Positions 46,545-59,445 of a stretch of 64,000 nt of DNA are shown piece by piece (within the stretch, counting starts at the first letter, position 1; every line of letters begins with the position of its first letter). Both the position numbers and the translations under genes were made by a program. The notes under the pieces are model-generated. The model made no database searches. It was not told the origin of the DNA and worked only from the letters and a program-made list of their open reading frames with translations. Source of the stretch: Notolepis coatsorum (taxonomy: Eukaryota; Chordata; Actinopteri; Aulopiformes; Paralepididae); the NCBI GenBank assembly GCA_963971535.1, contig CAXASK010002127.1:62001-126000 (forward strand), written 5' to 3'.

Positions 46545-49500
46545 GGCATTTTCGAGACAGGAAGCCGATTAGGAAAAGCTTACCCACCCCCAGATGGACC
46601 CAGGGTAGAAGGCCTGCGTGGATCCGGGCAACGGTGCTCCCGTGGGACCCGATACGGTGCCCCGGGGACCCCTTTTGGCCAGGTTAAGAGTGTCTCAGGC
46701 ATTTTCGAGACAGGAAGCCGATTAGGAAAAGCTTACCCACCCCCAGATGGACCCAGGGTAGAAGGCCTGCGTGGATCCGGGCAACGGTGCTCCCGTGGGA
46801 CCCGATACGGTGCCCCGGGAACCCCTTTTGGCCAGGTTAAGAGTGTCTCAGGCATTTTCGAGACAGGAAGCCGATTAGGAAAAGCTTACCCACCCCCAGA
46901 TGGACCCAGGGTAGAAGGCCTGCGTGGATCCGGGCAACGGTGCTCCCGTGGGACCCGATACGGTGCCCCGGGAACCCCTTTTGGCCAGGTTAAGAGTGTC
47001 TCAGGCATTTTCGAGACAGGAAGCCGATTAGGAAAAGCTTACCCACCCCCAGATGGACCCAGGGTAGAAGGCCTGCGTGGATCCGGGCAACGGTGCTCCC
47101 GTGGGACCCGATGCGGAGCCCCGGGACGTCCGGGGACCCAGAGCCTGGTTCTCAGCATTTTCGATGCATGAAGTGATTGAGGGAAAGCGCCCCCACAACG
47201 GGATGTACCCGGGGGTAGAAGGCCCGACTGGATCCGAGCAACGGTGCCCCCTTGGGGGCCAGTTGCGGGTAAGTTGTGGGTCTTCAGCAGAGCCTGGTTC
47301 TCAGCATTTTCGATGCAGGAAGTGATTGAGGGAAAGCGCCGCCAGAACGAGATGGACCCAGGGTAGAAGGCCCGAGTGGATCCGTGCAACGGTGCTCCCG
47401 TGGGACCCGATACGGTGCCCCGGGGACCCGATACGGTGCTCCCGTGGGAACCGATTAAGAGGCTAAGATTTTCTCAGGCATTTTCGAGACAGGAAGCCGA
47501 TTAGGAAAAGCTTACCCACCCCCAGATGGACCCAGGGTAGAAGGCCTGCGTGGATCCGGGCAACGGTGCTCCCGTGGGACCCTAACCCTAACCCTAACCC
47601 TAACCCTAACCCTAACCCTAACCCTAACCCGATACGGTGCCCCGGGAACCCCTTTTGGCCAGGTTAAGAGTGTCTCAGGCATTTTCGAGACAGGAAGCCG
47701 ATTAGGAAAAGCTTACCCACTCCCAGATGGACCCAGGGTAGAAGGCCTGCGTGGATCCGGGCAACGGTGCTCCCGTGGGACCCGATGCGGAGCCCCGGGA
47801 CGTCCGGGGACCCAGAGCCTGGTTCTCAGCATTTTCGATGCATGAAGTGATTGAGGGAAAGCGCCCCCACAACGGGATGTACCCGGGGGTAGAAGGCCCG
47901 ACTGGATCCGAGCAACGGTGCCCCCTTGGGGGCCAGTTGCGGGTAAGTTGTGGGTCTTCAGCAGAGCCTGGTTCTCAGCATTTTCGATGCAGGAAGTGAT
48001 TGAGGGAAAGCGCCCCCAGAACGAGATGGACCCAGGGTAGAAGGCCCGAGTGGATCCGTGCAACGGTGCTCCCGTGGGACCCGATACGGTGCCCCGGGGA
48101 CCCGATACGGTGCTCCCGTGGGAACCGATTAAGAGGCTAAGATTTTCTCAGGCATTTTCGAGACAGGAAGCCGATTAGGAAAAGCTTACCCACCCCCAGA
48201 TGGACCCAGGGTAGAAGGCCTGCGTGGATCCGGGCAACGGTGCTCCCGTGGGACCCTAACCCTAACCCTAACCCTAACCCTAACCCTAACCCGATACGGT
48301 GCCCTGGGAACCCCTTTTGGCCAGGTTAAGAGTGTCTCAGGTATTTTCGAGACAGGAAGCCGATTAGGAAAAGCTTACCCACCCCCAGATGGACCCAGGG
48401 TAGAAGGCCTGCGTGGATCCGGGCAACGGTGCTCCCGTGGGACCCGATGCGGAGCCCCGGGACGTCCGGGGACCCAGAGCCTGGTTCTCAGCATTTTCGA
48501 TGCATGAAGTGATTGAGGGAAAGCGCCCCCACAACGGGATGTACCCGGGGGTAGAAGGCCCGACTGGATCCGAGCAACGGTGCCCCCTTGGGGGCCAGTT
48601 GCGGGTAAGTTGTGGGTCTTCAGCAGAGCCTGGTTCTCAGCATTTTCGATGCAGGAAGTGATTGAGGGAAAGCGCCCCCAGAACGAGATGGACCCAGGGT
48701 AGAAGGCCCGAGTGGATCCGTGCAACGGTGCTCCCGTGGGACCCGATACGGTGCCCCGGGGACCCGATACGGTGCTCCCGTGGGAACCGATTAAGAGGCT
48801 AAGATTTTCTCAGGCATTTTCGAGACAGGAAGCCGATTAGGAAAAGCTTACCCACCCCCAGATGGACCCAGGGTAGAAGGCCTGCGTGGATCCGGGCAAC
48901 GGTGCTCCCGTGGGACCCGATACGGTGCCCCGGGGACCCCTTTTGGCCAGGTTAAGAGTGTCTCAGGCATTTTCGAGACAGGAAGCCGATTAGGAAAAGC
49001 TTACCCACCCCCAGATGGACCCAGGGTAGAAGGCCTGCGTGGATCCGGGCAACGGTGCTCCCGTGGGACCCGATACGGTGCCCCGGGAACCCCTTTTGGC
49101 CAGGTTAAGAGTGTCTCAGGCATTTTCGAGACAGGAAGCCGATTAGGAAAAGCTTACCCACCCCCAGATGGACCCAGGGTAGAAGGCCTGCGTGGATCCG
49201 GGCAACGGTGCTCCCGTGGGACCCGATACGGTGCCCCGGGAACCCCTTTTGGCCAGGTTAAGAGTGTCTCAGGCATTTTCGAGACAGGAAGCCGATTAGG
49301 AAAAGCTTACCCACCCCCAGATGGACCCAGGGTAGAAGGCCTGCGTGGATCCGGGCAACGGTGCTCCCGTGGGACCCGATGCGGAGCCCCGGGACGTCCG
49401 GGGACCCAGAGCCTGGTTCTCAGCATTTTCGATGCATGAAGTGATTGAGGGAAAGCGCCCCCACAACGGGATGTACCCGGGGGTAGAAGGCCCGACTGGA

Positions 49501-52428
49501 TCCGAGCAACGGTGCCCCCTTGGGGGCCAGTTGCGGGTAAGTTGTGGGTCTTCAGCAGAGCCTGGTTCTCAGCATTTTCGATGCAGGAAGTGATTGAGGG
49601 AAAGCGCCGCCAGAACGAGATGGACCCAGGGTAGAAGGCCCGAGTGGATCCGTGCAACGGTGCTCCCGTGGGACCCGATACGGTGCCCCGGGGACCCGAT
49701 ACGGTGCTCCCGTGGGAACCGATTAAGAGGCTAAGATTTTCTCAGGCATTTTCGAGACAGGAAGCCGATTAGGAAAAGCTTACCCACCCCCAGATGGACC
49801 CAGGGTAGAAGGCCTGCGTGGATCCGGGCAACGGTGCTCCCGTGGGACCCTAACCCTAACCCTAACCCTAACCCTAACCCTAACCCTAACCCTAACCCGA
49901 TACGGTGCCCCGGGAACCCCTTTTGGCCAGGTTAAGAGTGTCTCAGGCATTTTCGAGACAGGAAGCCGATTAGGAAAAGCTTACCCACTCCCAGATGGAC
50001 CCAGGGTAGAAGGCCTGCGTGGATCCGGGCAACGGTGCTCCCGTGGGACCCGATGCGGAGCCCCGGGACGTCCGGGGACCCAGAGCCTGGTTCTCAGCAT
50101 TTTCGATGCATGAAGTGATTGAGGGAAAGCGCCCCCACAACGGGATGTACCCGGGGGTAGAAGGCCCGACTGGATCCGAGCAACGGTGCCCCCTTGGGGG
50201 CCAGTTGCGGGTAAGTTGTGGGTCTTCAGGAGAGCCTGGTTCTCAGCATTTTCGATGCAGGAAGTGATTGAGGGAAAGCGCCCCCAGAACGAGATGGACC
50301 CAGGGTAGAAGGCCCGAGTGGATCCGTGCAACGGTGCTCCCGTGGGACCCGATACGGTGCCCCGGGGACCCGATACGGTGCTCCCGTGGGAACCGATTAA
50401 GAGGCTAAGATTTTCTCAGGCATTTTCGAGACAGGAAGCCGATTAGGAAAAGCTTACCCACCCCCAGATGGACCCAGGGTAGAAGGCCTGCGTGGATCCG
50501 GGCAACGGTGCTCCCGTGGGACCCTAACCCTAACCCTAACCCTAACCCTAACCCTAACCCTAACCCGATACGGTGCCCCGGGAACCCCTTTTGGCCAGGT
50601 TAAGAGTGTCTCAGGCATTTTCGAGACAGGAAGCCGATTAGGAAAAGCTTACCCACCCCCAGATGGACCCAGGGTAGAAGGCCTGCGTGGATCCGGGCAA
50701 CGGTGCTCCCGTGGGACCCGATGCGGAGCCCCGGGACGTCCGGGGACCCAGAGCCTGGTTCTCAGCATTTTCGATGCATGAAGTGATTGAGGGAAAGCGC
50801 CCCCACAACGGGATGTACCCGGGGGTAGAAGGCCCGACTGGATCCGAGCAACGGTGCCCCCTTGGGGGCCAGTTGCGGGTAAGTTGTGGGTCTTCAGCAG
50901 AGCCTGGTTCTCAGCATTTTCGATGCAGGAAGTGATTGAGGGAAAGCGCCCCCAGAACGAGATGGACCCAGGGTAGAAGGCCCGAGTGGATCCGTGCAAC
51001 GGTGCTCCCGTGGGACCCGATACGGTGCCCCGGGGACCCGATACGGTGCTCCCGTGGGAACCGATTAAGAGGCTAAGATTTTCTCAGGCATTTTCGAGAC
51101 AGGACGCCGATTAGGAAAAGCTTACCCACCCCCAGATGGACCCAGGGTAGAAGGCCTGCGTGGATCCGGGCAACGGTGCTCCCGTGGGACCCTAACCCTA
51201 ACCCTAACCCTAACCCTAACCCTAACCCTAACCCGATACGGTGCCCTGGGAACCCCTTTTGGCCAGGTTAAGAGTGTCTCAGGCATTTTCGAGACAGGAA
51301 GCCGATTAGGAAAAGCTTACCCACCCCCAGATGGACCCAGGGTAGAAGGCCTGCGTGGATCCGGGCAACGGTGCTCCCGTGGGACCCGATGCGGAGCCCC
51401 GGGACGTCCGGGGACCCAGAGCCTGGTTCTCAGCATTTTCGATGCATGAAGTGATTGAGGGAAAGCGCCCCCACAACGGGATGTACCCGGGGGTAGAAGG
51501 CCCGACTGGATCCGAGCAACGGTGCCCCCTTGGGGGCCAGTTGCGGGTAAGTTGTGGGTCTTCAGCAGAGCCTGGTTCTCAGCATTTTCGATGCAGGAAG
51601 TGATTGAGGGAAAGCGCCCCCAGAACGAGATGGACCCAGGGTAGAAGGCCCGAGTGGATCCGTGCAACGGTGCTCCCGTGGGACCCGATACGGTGCCCCG
51701 GGGACCCGATATGGTGCTCCCGTGGGAACCGATTAAGAGGCTAAGATTTTCTCAGGCATTTTCGAGACAGGACGCCGATTAGGAAAAGCTTACCCACCCC
51801 CAGATGGACCCAGGGTAGAAGGCCTGCGTGGATCCGGGCAACGGTGCTCCCGTGGGACCCTAACCCTAACCCTAACCCTAACCCTAACCCTAACCCTAAC
51901 CCTAACCCGATACGGTGCCCTGGGAACCCCTTTTGGCCAGGTTAAGAGTGTCTCAGGCATTTTCGAGACAGGAAGCCGATTAGGAAAAGCTTACCCACCC
52001 CCAGATGGACCCAGGGTAGAAGGCCTGCGTGGATCCGGGCAACGGTGCTCCCGTGGGACCCGATGCGGAGCCCCGGGACGTCCGGGGACCCAGAGCCTGG
52101 TTCTCAGCATTTTCGATGCATGAAGTGATTGAGGGAAAGCGCCCCCACAACGGGATGTACCCGGGGGTAGAAGGCCCGACTGGATCCGAGCAACGGTGCC
52201 CCCTTGGGGGCCAGTTGCGGGTAAGTTGTGGGTCTTCAGCAGAGCCTGGTTCTCAGCATTTTCGATGCAGGAAGTGATTGAGGGAAAGCGCCCCCAGAAC
52301 GAGATGGACCCAGGGTAGAAGGCCCGAGTGGATCCGTGCAACGGTGCTCCCGTGGGACCCGATACGGTGCCCCGGGGACCCGATACGGTGCTCCCGTGGG
52401 AACCGATTAAGAGGCTAAGATTTTCTCA
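46545..52428. repeat. 5,884-bp higher-order repeat, copy 1
   Basis: Eight composite units: 932 (empty triplet 46545-47003, gccgcc block), 674, 662, 932 (triplet 48813-49271, gccgcc block), 674, 668, 668, 674. Tracts: 47580-47627 (8), 48254-48289 (6), 49848-49895 (8), 50522-50563 (7), 51190-51231 (7), 51858-51905 (8). Rare markers: T at 48342 (ggtattttcg), G at 50230 (ttcaggagag), T at 51712 (gatatggtgc). The 932-674 pair occurs twice inside the block, so it has its own internal duplication. Confidence 0.95.
48151..48339. repeat. Recombinant T module (T-a head, T-c tail)
   Basis: The head reads gaagcc but the tail reads gtgccctggg; elsewhere ccctggg is found with gacgcc. Its tract has n=6. 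The identical recombinant at 54035-54223 is its copy in the second 5,884-bp repeat. The exchange lies between the head marker and the tail marker, an interval that includes the telomeric tract. Confidence 0.88.
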
Positions 52429-55400
52429 GGCATTTTCGAGACAGGAAGCCGATTAGGAAAAGCTTACCCACCCCCAGATGGACCCAGGGTAGAAGGCCTG
52501 CGTGGATCCGGGCAACGGTGCTCCCGTGGGACCCGATACGGTGCCCCGGGGACCCCTTTTGGCCAGGTTAAGAGTGTCTCAGGCATTTTCGAGACAGGAA
52601 GCCGATTAGGAAAAGCTTACCCACCCCCAGATGGACCCAGGGTAGAAGGCCTGCGTGGATCCGGGCAACGGTGCTCCCGTGGGACCCGATACGGTGCCCC
52701 GGGAACCCCTTTTGGCCAGGTTAAGAGTGTCTCAGGCATTTTCGAGACAGGAAGCCGATTAGGAAAAGCTTACCCACCCCCAGATGGACCCAGGGTAGAA
52801 GGCCTGCGTGGATCCGGGCAACGGTGCTCCCGTGGGACCCGATACGGTGCCCCGGGAACCCCTTTTGGCCAGGTTAAGAGTGTCTCAGGCATTTTCGAGA
52901 CAGGAAGCCGATTAGGAAAAGCTTACCCACCCCCAGATGGACCCAGGGTAGAAGGCCTGCGTGGATCCGGGCAACGGTGCTCCCGTGGGACCCGATGCGG
53001 AGCCCCGGGACGTCCGGGGACCCAGAGCCTGGTTCTCAGCATTTTCGATGCATGAAGTGATTGAGGGAAAGCGCCCCCACAACGGGATGTACCCGGGGGT
53101 AGAAGGCCCGACTGGATCCGAGCAACGGTGCCCCCTTGGGGGCCAGTTGCGGGTAAGTTGTGGGTCTTCAGCAGAGCCTGGTTCTCAGCATTTTCGATGC
53201 AGGAAGTGATTGAGGGAAAGCGCCGCCAGAACGAGATGGACCCAGGGTAGAAGGCCCGAGTGGATCCGTGCAACGGTGCTCCCGTGGGACCCGATACGGT
53301 GCCCCGGGGACCCGATACGGTGCTCCCGTGGGAACCGATTAAGAGGCTAAGATTTTCTCAGGCATTTTCGAGACAGGAAGCCGATTAGGAAAAGCTTACC
53401 CACCCCCAGATGGACCCAGGGTAGAAGGCCTGCGTGGATCCGGGCAACGGTGCTCCCGTGGGACCCTAACCCTAACCCTAACCCTAACCCTAACCCTAAC
53501 CCTAACCCTAACCCGATACGGTGCCCCGGGAACCCCTTTTGGCCAGGTTAAGAGTGTCTCAGGCATTTTCGAGACAGGAAGCCGATTAGGAAAAGCTTAC
53601 CCACTCCCAGATGGACCCAGGGTAGAAGGCCTGCGTGGATCCGGGCAACGGTGCTCCCGTGGGACCCGATGCGGAGCCCCGGGACGTCCGGGGACCCAGA
53701 GCCTGGTTCTCAGCATTTTCGATGCATGAAGTGATTGAGGGAAAGCGCCCCCACAACGGGATGTACCCGGGGGTAGAAGGCCCGACTGGATCCGAGCAAC
53801 GGTGCCCCCTTGGGGGCCAGTTGCGGGTAAGTTGTGGGTCTTCAGCAGAGCCTGGTTCTCAGCATTTTCGATGCAGGAAGTGATTGAGGGAAAGCGCCCC
53901 CAGAACGAGATGGACCCAGGGTAGAAGGCCCGAGTGGATCCGTGCAACGGTGCTCCCGTGGGACCCGATACGGTGCCCCGGGGACCCGATACGGTGCTCC
54001 CGTGGGAACCGATTAAGAGGCTAAGATTTTCTCAGGCATTTTCGAGACAGGAAGCCGATTAGGAAAAGCTTACCCACCCCCAGATGGACCCAGGGTAGAA
54101 GGCCTGCGTGGATCCGGGCAACGGTGCTCCCGTGGGACCCTAACCCTAACCCTAACCCTAACCCTAACCCTAACCCGATACGGTGCCCTGGGAACCCCTT
54201 TTGGCCAGGTTAAGAGTGTCTCAGGTATTTTCGAGACAGGAAGCCGATTAGGAAAAGCTTACCCACCCCCAGATGGACCCAGGGTAGAAGGCCTGCGTGG
54301 ATCCGGGCAACGGTGCTCCCGTGGGACCCGATGCGGAGCCCCGGGACGTCCGGGGACCCAGAGCCTGGTTCTCAGCATTTTCGATGCATGAAGTGATTGA
54401 GGGAAAGCGCCCCCACAACGGGATGTACCCGGGGGTAGAAGGCCCGACTGGATCCGAGCAACGGTGCCCCCTTGGGGGCCAGTTGCGGGTAAGTTGTGGG
54501 TCTTCAGCAGAGCCTGGTTCTCAGCATTTTCGATGCAGGAAGTGATTGAGGGAAAGCGCCCCCAGAACGAGATGGACCCAGGGTAGAAGGCCCGAGTGGA
54601 TCCGTGCAACGGTGCTCCCGTGGGACCCGATACGGTGCCCCGGGGACCCGATACGGTGCTCCCGTGGGAACCGATTAAGAGGCTAAGATTTTCTCAGGCA
54701 TTTTCGAGACAGGAAGCCGATTAGGAAAAGCTTACCCACCCCCAGATGGACCCAGGGTAGAAGGCCTGCGTGGATCCGGGCAACGGTGCTCCCGTGGGAC
54801 CCGATACGGTGCCCCGGGGACCCCTTTTGGCCAGGTTAAGAGTGTCTCAGGCATTTTCGAGACAGGAAGCCGATTAGGAAAAGCTTACCCACCCCCAGAT
54901 GGACCCAGGGTAGAAGGCCTGCGTGGATCCGGGCAACGGTGCTCCCGTGGGACCCGATACGGTGCCCCGGGAACCCCTTTTGGCCAGGTTAAGAGTGTCT
55001 CAGGCATTTTCGAGACAGGAAGCCGATTAGGAAAAGCTTACCCACCCCCAGATGGACCCAGGGTAGAAGGCCTGCGTGGATCCGGGCAACGGTGCTCCCG
55101 TGGGACCCGATACGGTGCCCCGGGAACCCCTTTTGGCCAGGTTAAGAGTGTCTCAGGCATTTTCGAGACAGGAAGCCGATTAGGAAAAGCTTACCCACCC
55201 CCAGATGGACCCAGGGTAGAAGGCCTGCGTGGATCCGGGCAACGGTGCTCCCGTGGGACCCGATGCGGAGCCCCGGGACGTCCGGGGACCCAGAGCCTGG
55301 TTCTCAGCATTTTCGATGCATGAAGTGATTGAGGGAAAGCGCCCCCACAACGGGATGTACCCGGGGGTAGAAGGCCCGACTGGATCCGAGCAACGGTGCC

Positions 55401-58312
55401 CCCTTGGGGGCCAGTTGCGGGTAAGTTGTGGGTCTTCAGCAGAGCCTGGTTCTCAGCATTTTCGATGCAGGAAGTGATTGAGGGAAAGCGCCGCCAGAAC
55501 GAGATGGACCCAGGGTAGAAGGCCCGAGTGGATCCGTGCAACGGTGCTCCCGTGGGACCCGATACGGTGCCCCGGGGACCCGATACGGTGCTCCCGTGGG
55601 AACCGATTAAGAGGCTAAGATTTTCTCAGGCATTTTCGAGACAGGAAGCCGATTAGGAAAAGCTTACCCACCCCCAGATGGACCCAGGGTAGAAGGCCTG
55701 CGTGGATCCGGGCAACGGTGCTCCCGTGGGACCCTAACCCTAACCCTAACCCTAACCCTAACCCTAACCCTAACCCTAACCCGATACGGTGCCCCGGGAA
55801 CCCCTTTTGGCCAGGTTAAGAGTGTCTCAGGCATTTTCGAGACAGGAAGCCGATTAGGAAAAGCTTACCCACTCCCAGATGGACCCAGGGTAGAAGGCCT
55901 GCGTGGATCCGGGCAACGGTGCTCCCGTGGGACCCGATGCGGAGCCCCGGGACGTCCGGGGACCCAGAGCCTGGTTCTCAGCATTTTCGATGCATGAAGT
56001 GATTGAGGGAAAGCGCCCCCACAACGGGATGTACCCGGGGGTAGAAGGCCCGACTGGATCCGAGCAACGGTGCCCCCTTGGGGGCCAGTTGCGGGTAAGT
56101 TGTGGGTCTTCAGGAGAGCCTGGTTCTCAGCATTTTCGATGCAGGAAGTGATTGAGGGAAAGCGCCCCCAGAACGAGATGGACCCAGGGTAGAAGGCCCG
56201 AGTGGATCCGTGCAACGGTGCTCCCGTGGGACCCGATACGGTGCCCCGGGGACCCGATACGGTGCTCCCGTGGGAACCGATTAAGAGGCTAAGATTTTCT
56301 CAGGCATTTTCGAGACAGGAAGCCGATTAGGAAAAGCTTACCCACCCCCAGATGGACCCAGGGTAGAAGGCCTGCGTGGATCCGGGCAACGGTGCTCCCG
56401 TGGGACCCTAACCCTAACCCTAACCCTAACCCTAACCCTAACCCTAACCCGATACGGTGCCCCGGGAACCCCTTTTGGCCAGGTTAAGAGTGTCTCAGGC
56501 ATTTTCGAGACAGGAAGCCGATTAGGAAAAGCTTACCCACCCCCAGATGGACCCAGGGTAGAAGGCCTGCGTGGATCCGGGCAACGGTGCTCCCGTGGGA
56601 CCCGATGCGGAGCCCCGGGACGTCCGGGGACCCAGAGCCTGGTTCTCAGCATTTTCGATGCATGAAGTGATTGAGGGAAAGCGCCCCCACAACGGGATGT
56701 ACCCGGGGGTAGAAGGCCCGACTGGATCCGAGCAACGGTGCCCCCTTGGGGGCCAGTTGCGGGTAAGTTGTGGGTCTTCAGCAGAGCCTGGTTCTCAGCA
56801 TTTTCGATGCAGGAAGTGATTGAGGGAAAGCGCCCCCAGAACGAGATGGACCCAGGGTAGAAGGCCCGAGTGGATCCGTGCAACGGTGCTCCCGTGGGAC
56901 CCGATACGGTGCCCCGGGGACCCGATACGGTGCTCCCGTGGGAACCGATTAAGAGGCTAAGATTTTCTCAGGCATTTTCGAGACAGGACGCCGATTAGGA
57001 AAAGCTTACCCACCCCCAGATGGACCCAGGGTAGAAGGCCTGCGTGGATCCGGGCAACGGTGCTCCCGTGGGACCCTAACCCTAACCCTAACCCTAACCC
57101 TAACCCTAACCCTAACCCGATACGGTGCCCTGGGAACCCCTTTTGGCCAGGTTAAGAGTGTCTCAGGCATTTTCGAGACAGGAAGCCGATTAGGAAAAGC
57201 TTACCCACCCCCAGATGGACCCAGGGTAGAAGGCCTGCGTGGATCCGGGCAACGGTGCTCCCGTGGGACCCGATGCGGAGCCCCGGGACGTCCGGGGACC
57301 CAGAGCCTGGTTCTCAGCATTTTCGATGCATGAAGTGATTGAGGGAAAGCGCCCCCACAACGGGATGTACCCGGGGGTAGAAGGCCCGACTGGATCCGAG
57401 CAACGGTGCCCCCTTGGGGGCCAGTTGCGGGTAAGTTGTGGGTCTTCAGCAGAGCCTGGTTCTCAGCATTTTCGATGCAGGAAGTGATTGAGGGAAAGCG
57501 CCCCCAGAACGAGATGGACCCAGGGTAGAAGGCCCGAGTGGATCCGTGCAACGGTGCTCCCGTGGGACCCGATACGGTGCCCCGGGGACCCGATATGGTG
57601 CTCCCGTGGGAACCGATTAAGAGGCTAAGATTTTCTCAGGCATTTTCGAGACAGGACGCCGATTAGGAAAAGCTTACCCACCCCCAGATGGACCCAGGGT
57701 AGAAGGCCTGCGTGGATCCGGGCAACGGTGCTCCCGTGGGACCCTAACCCTAACCCTAACCCTAACCCTAACCCTAACCCTAACCCTAACCCGATACGGT
57801 GCCCTGGGAACCCCTTTTGGCCAGGTTAAGAGTGTCTCAGGCATTTTCGAGACAGGAAGCCGATTAGGAAAAGCTTACCCACCCCCAGATGGACCCAGGG
57901 TAGAAGGCCTGCGTGGATCCGGGCAACGGTGCTCCCGTGGGACCCGATGCGGAGCCCCGGGACGTCCGGGGACCCAGAGCCTGGTTCTCAGCATTTTCGA
58001 TGCATGAAGTGATTGAGGGAAAGCGCCCCCACAACGGGATGTACCCGGGGGTAGAAGGCCCGACTGGATCCGAGCAACGGTGCCCCCTTGGGGGCCAGTT
58101 GCGGGTAAGTTGTGGGTCTTCAGCAGAGCCTGGTTCTCAGCATTTTCGATGCAGGAAGTGATTGAGGGAAAGCGCCCCCAGAACGAGATGGACCCAGGGT
58201 AGAAGGCCCGAGTGGATCCGTGCAACGGTGCTCCCGTGGGACCCGATACGGTGCCCCGGGGACCCGATACGGTGCTCCCGTGGGAACCGATTAAGAGGCT
58301 AAGATTTTCTCA
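52429..58312. repeat. 5,884-bp higher-order repeat, copy 2
   Basis: Each unit boundary and tract length repeats copy 1 at +5,884. The rare markers also recur at +5,884: 54226, 56114 and 57596. Tracts: 53464-53511 (8), 54138-54173 (6), 55732-55779 (8), 56406-56447 (7), 57074-57115 (7), 57742-57789 (8). Empty triplets lie at 52429-52887 and 54697-55155. I saw no difference from copy 1 at the positions compared, which implies a very recent tandem duplication or an assembly duplication. Confidence 0.95.
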
Positions 58313-59445
58313 GGCATTTTCGAGACAGGAAGCCGATTAGGAAAAGCTTACCCACCCCCAGATGGACCCAGGGTAGAAGGCCTGCGTGGATCCGGGCAAC
58401 GGTGCTCCCGTGGGACCCGATACGGTGCCCCGGGGACCCCTTTTGGCCAGGTTAAGAGTGTCTCAGGCATTTTCGAGACAGGAAGCCGATTAGGAAAAGC
58501 TTACCCACCCCCAGATGGACCCAGGGTAGAAGGCCTGCGTGGATCCGGGCAACGGTGCTCCCGTGGGACCCGATACGGTGCCCCGGGAACCCCTTTTGGC
58601 CAGGTTAAGAGTGTCTCAGGCATTTTCGAGACAGGAAGCCGATTAGGAAAAGCTTACCCACCCCCAGATGGACCCAGGGTAGAAGGCCTGCGTGGATCCG
58701 GGCAACGGTGCTCCCGTGGGACCCGATACGGTGCCCCGGGAACCCCTTTTGGCCAGGTTAAGAGTGTCTCAGGCATTTTCGAGACAGGAAGCCGATTAGG
58801 AAAAGCTTACCCACCCCCAGATGGACCCAGGGTAGAAGGCCTGCGTGGATCCGGGCAACGGTGCTCCCGTGGGACCCGATGCGGAGCCCCGGGACGTCCG
58901 GGGACCCAGAGCCTGGTTCTCAGCATTTTCGATGCATGAAGTGATTGAGGGAAAGCGCCCCCACAACGGGATGTACCCGGGGGTAGAAGGCCCGACTGGA
59001 TCCGAGCAACGGTGCCCCCTTGGGGGCCAGTTGCGGGTAAGTTGTGGGTCTTCAGCAGAGCCTGGTTCTCAGCATTTTCGATGCAGGAAGTGATTGAGGG
59101 AAAGCGCCGCCAGAACGAGATGGACCCAGGGTAGAAGGCCCGAGTGGATCCGTGCAACGGTGCTCCCGTGGGACCCGATACGGTGCCCCGGGGACCCGAT
59201 ACGGTGCTCCCGTGGGAACCGATTAAGAGGCTAAGATTTTCTCAGGCATTTTCGAGACAGGAAGCCGATTAGGAAAAGCTTACCCACCCCCAGATGGACC
59301 CAGGGTAGAAGGCCTGCGTGGATCCGGGCAACGGTGCTCCCGTGGGACCCTAACCCTAACCCTAACCCTAACCCTAACCCTAACCCTAACCCTAACCCGA
59401 TACGGTGCCCCGGGAACCCCTTTTGGCCAGGTTAAGAGTGTCTCA
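58313..59445. repeat. Start of a third 5,884-bp copy, then switch
   Basis: Empty triplet 58313-58771, gccgcc block 58772-59244 and T n=8 (59245-59445, tract 59348-59395) match the first units of the 5,884-bp repeat. The next block (59446) has cccaccccc and gggccttcag where the 5,884-bp copies have cccactccc. The exchange point therefore lies between about 58313 and 59490 and cannot be narrowed because the units are alike there. Confidence 0.88.

Noticed and set aside
46545-58312. Treating the perfect 5,884-bp duplication as certainly biological
   Set aside because: The sequence alone cannot exclude an assembly duplication in such a repetitive region, so it is reported with that caveat.
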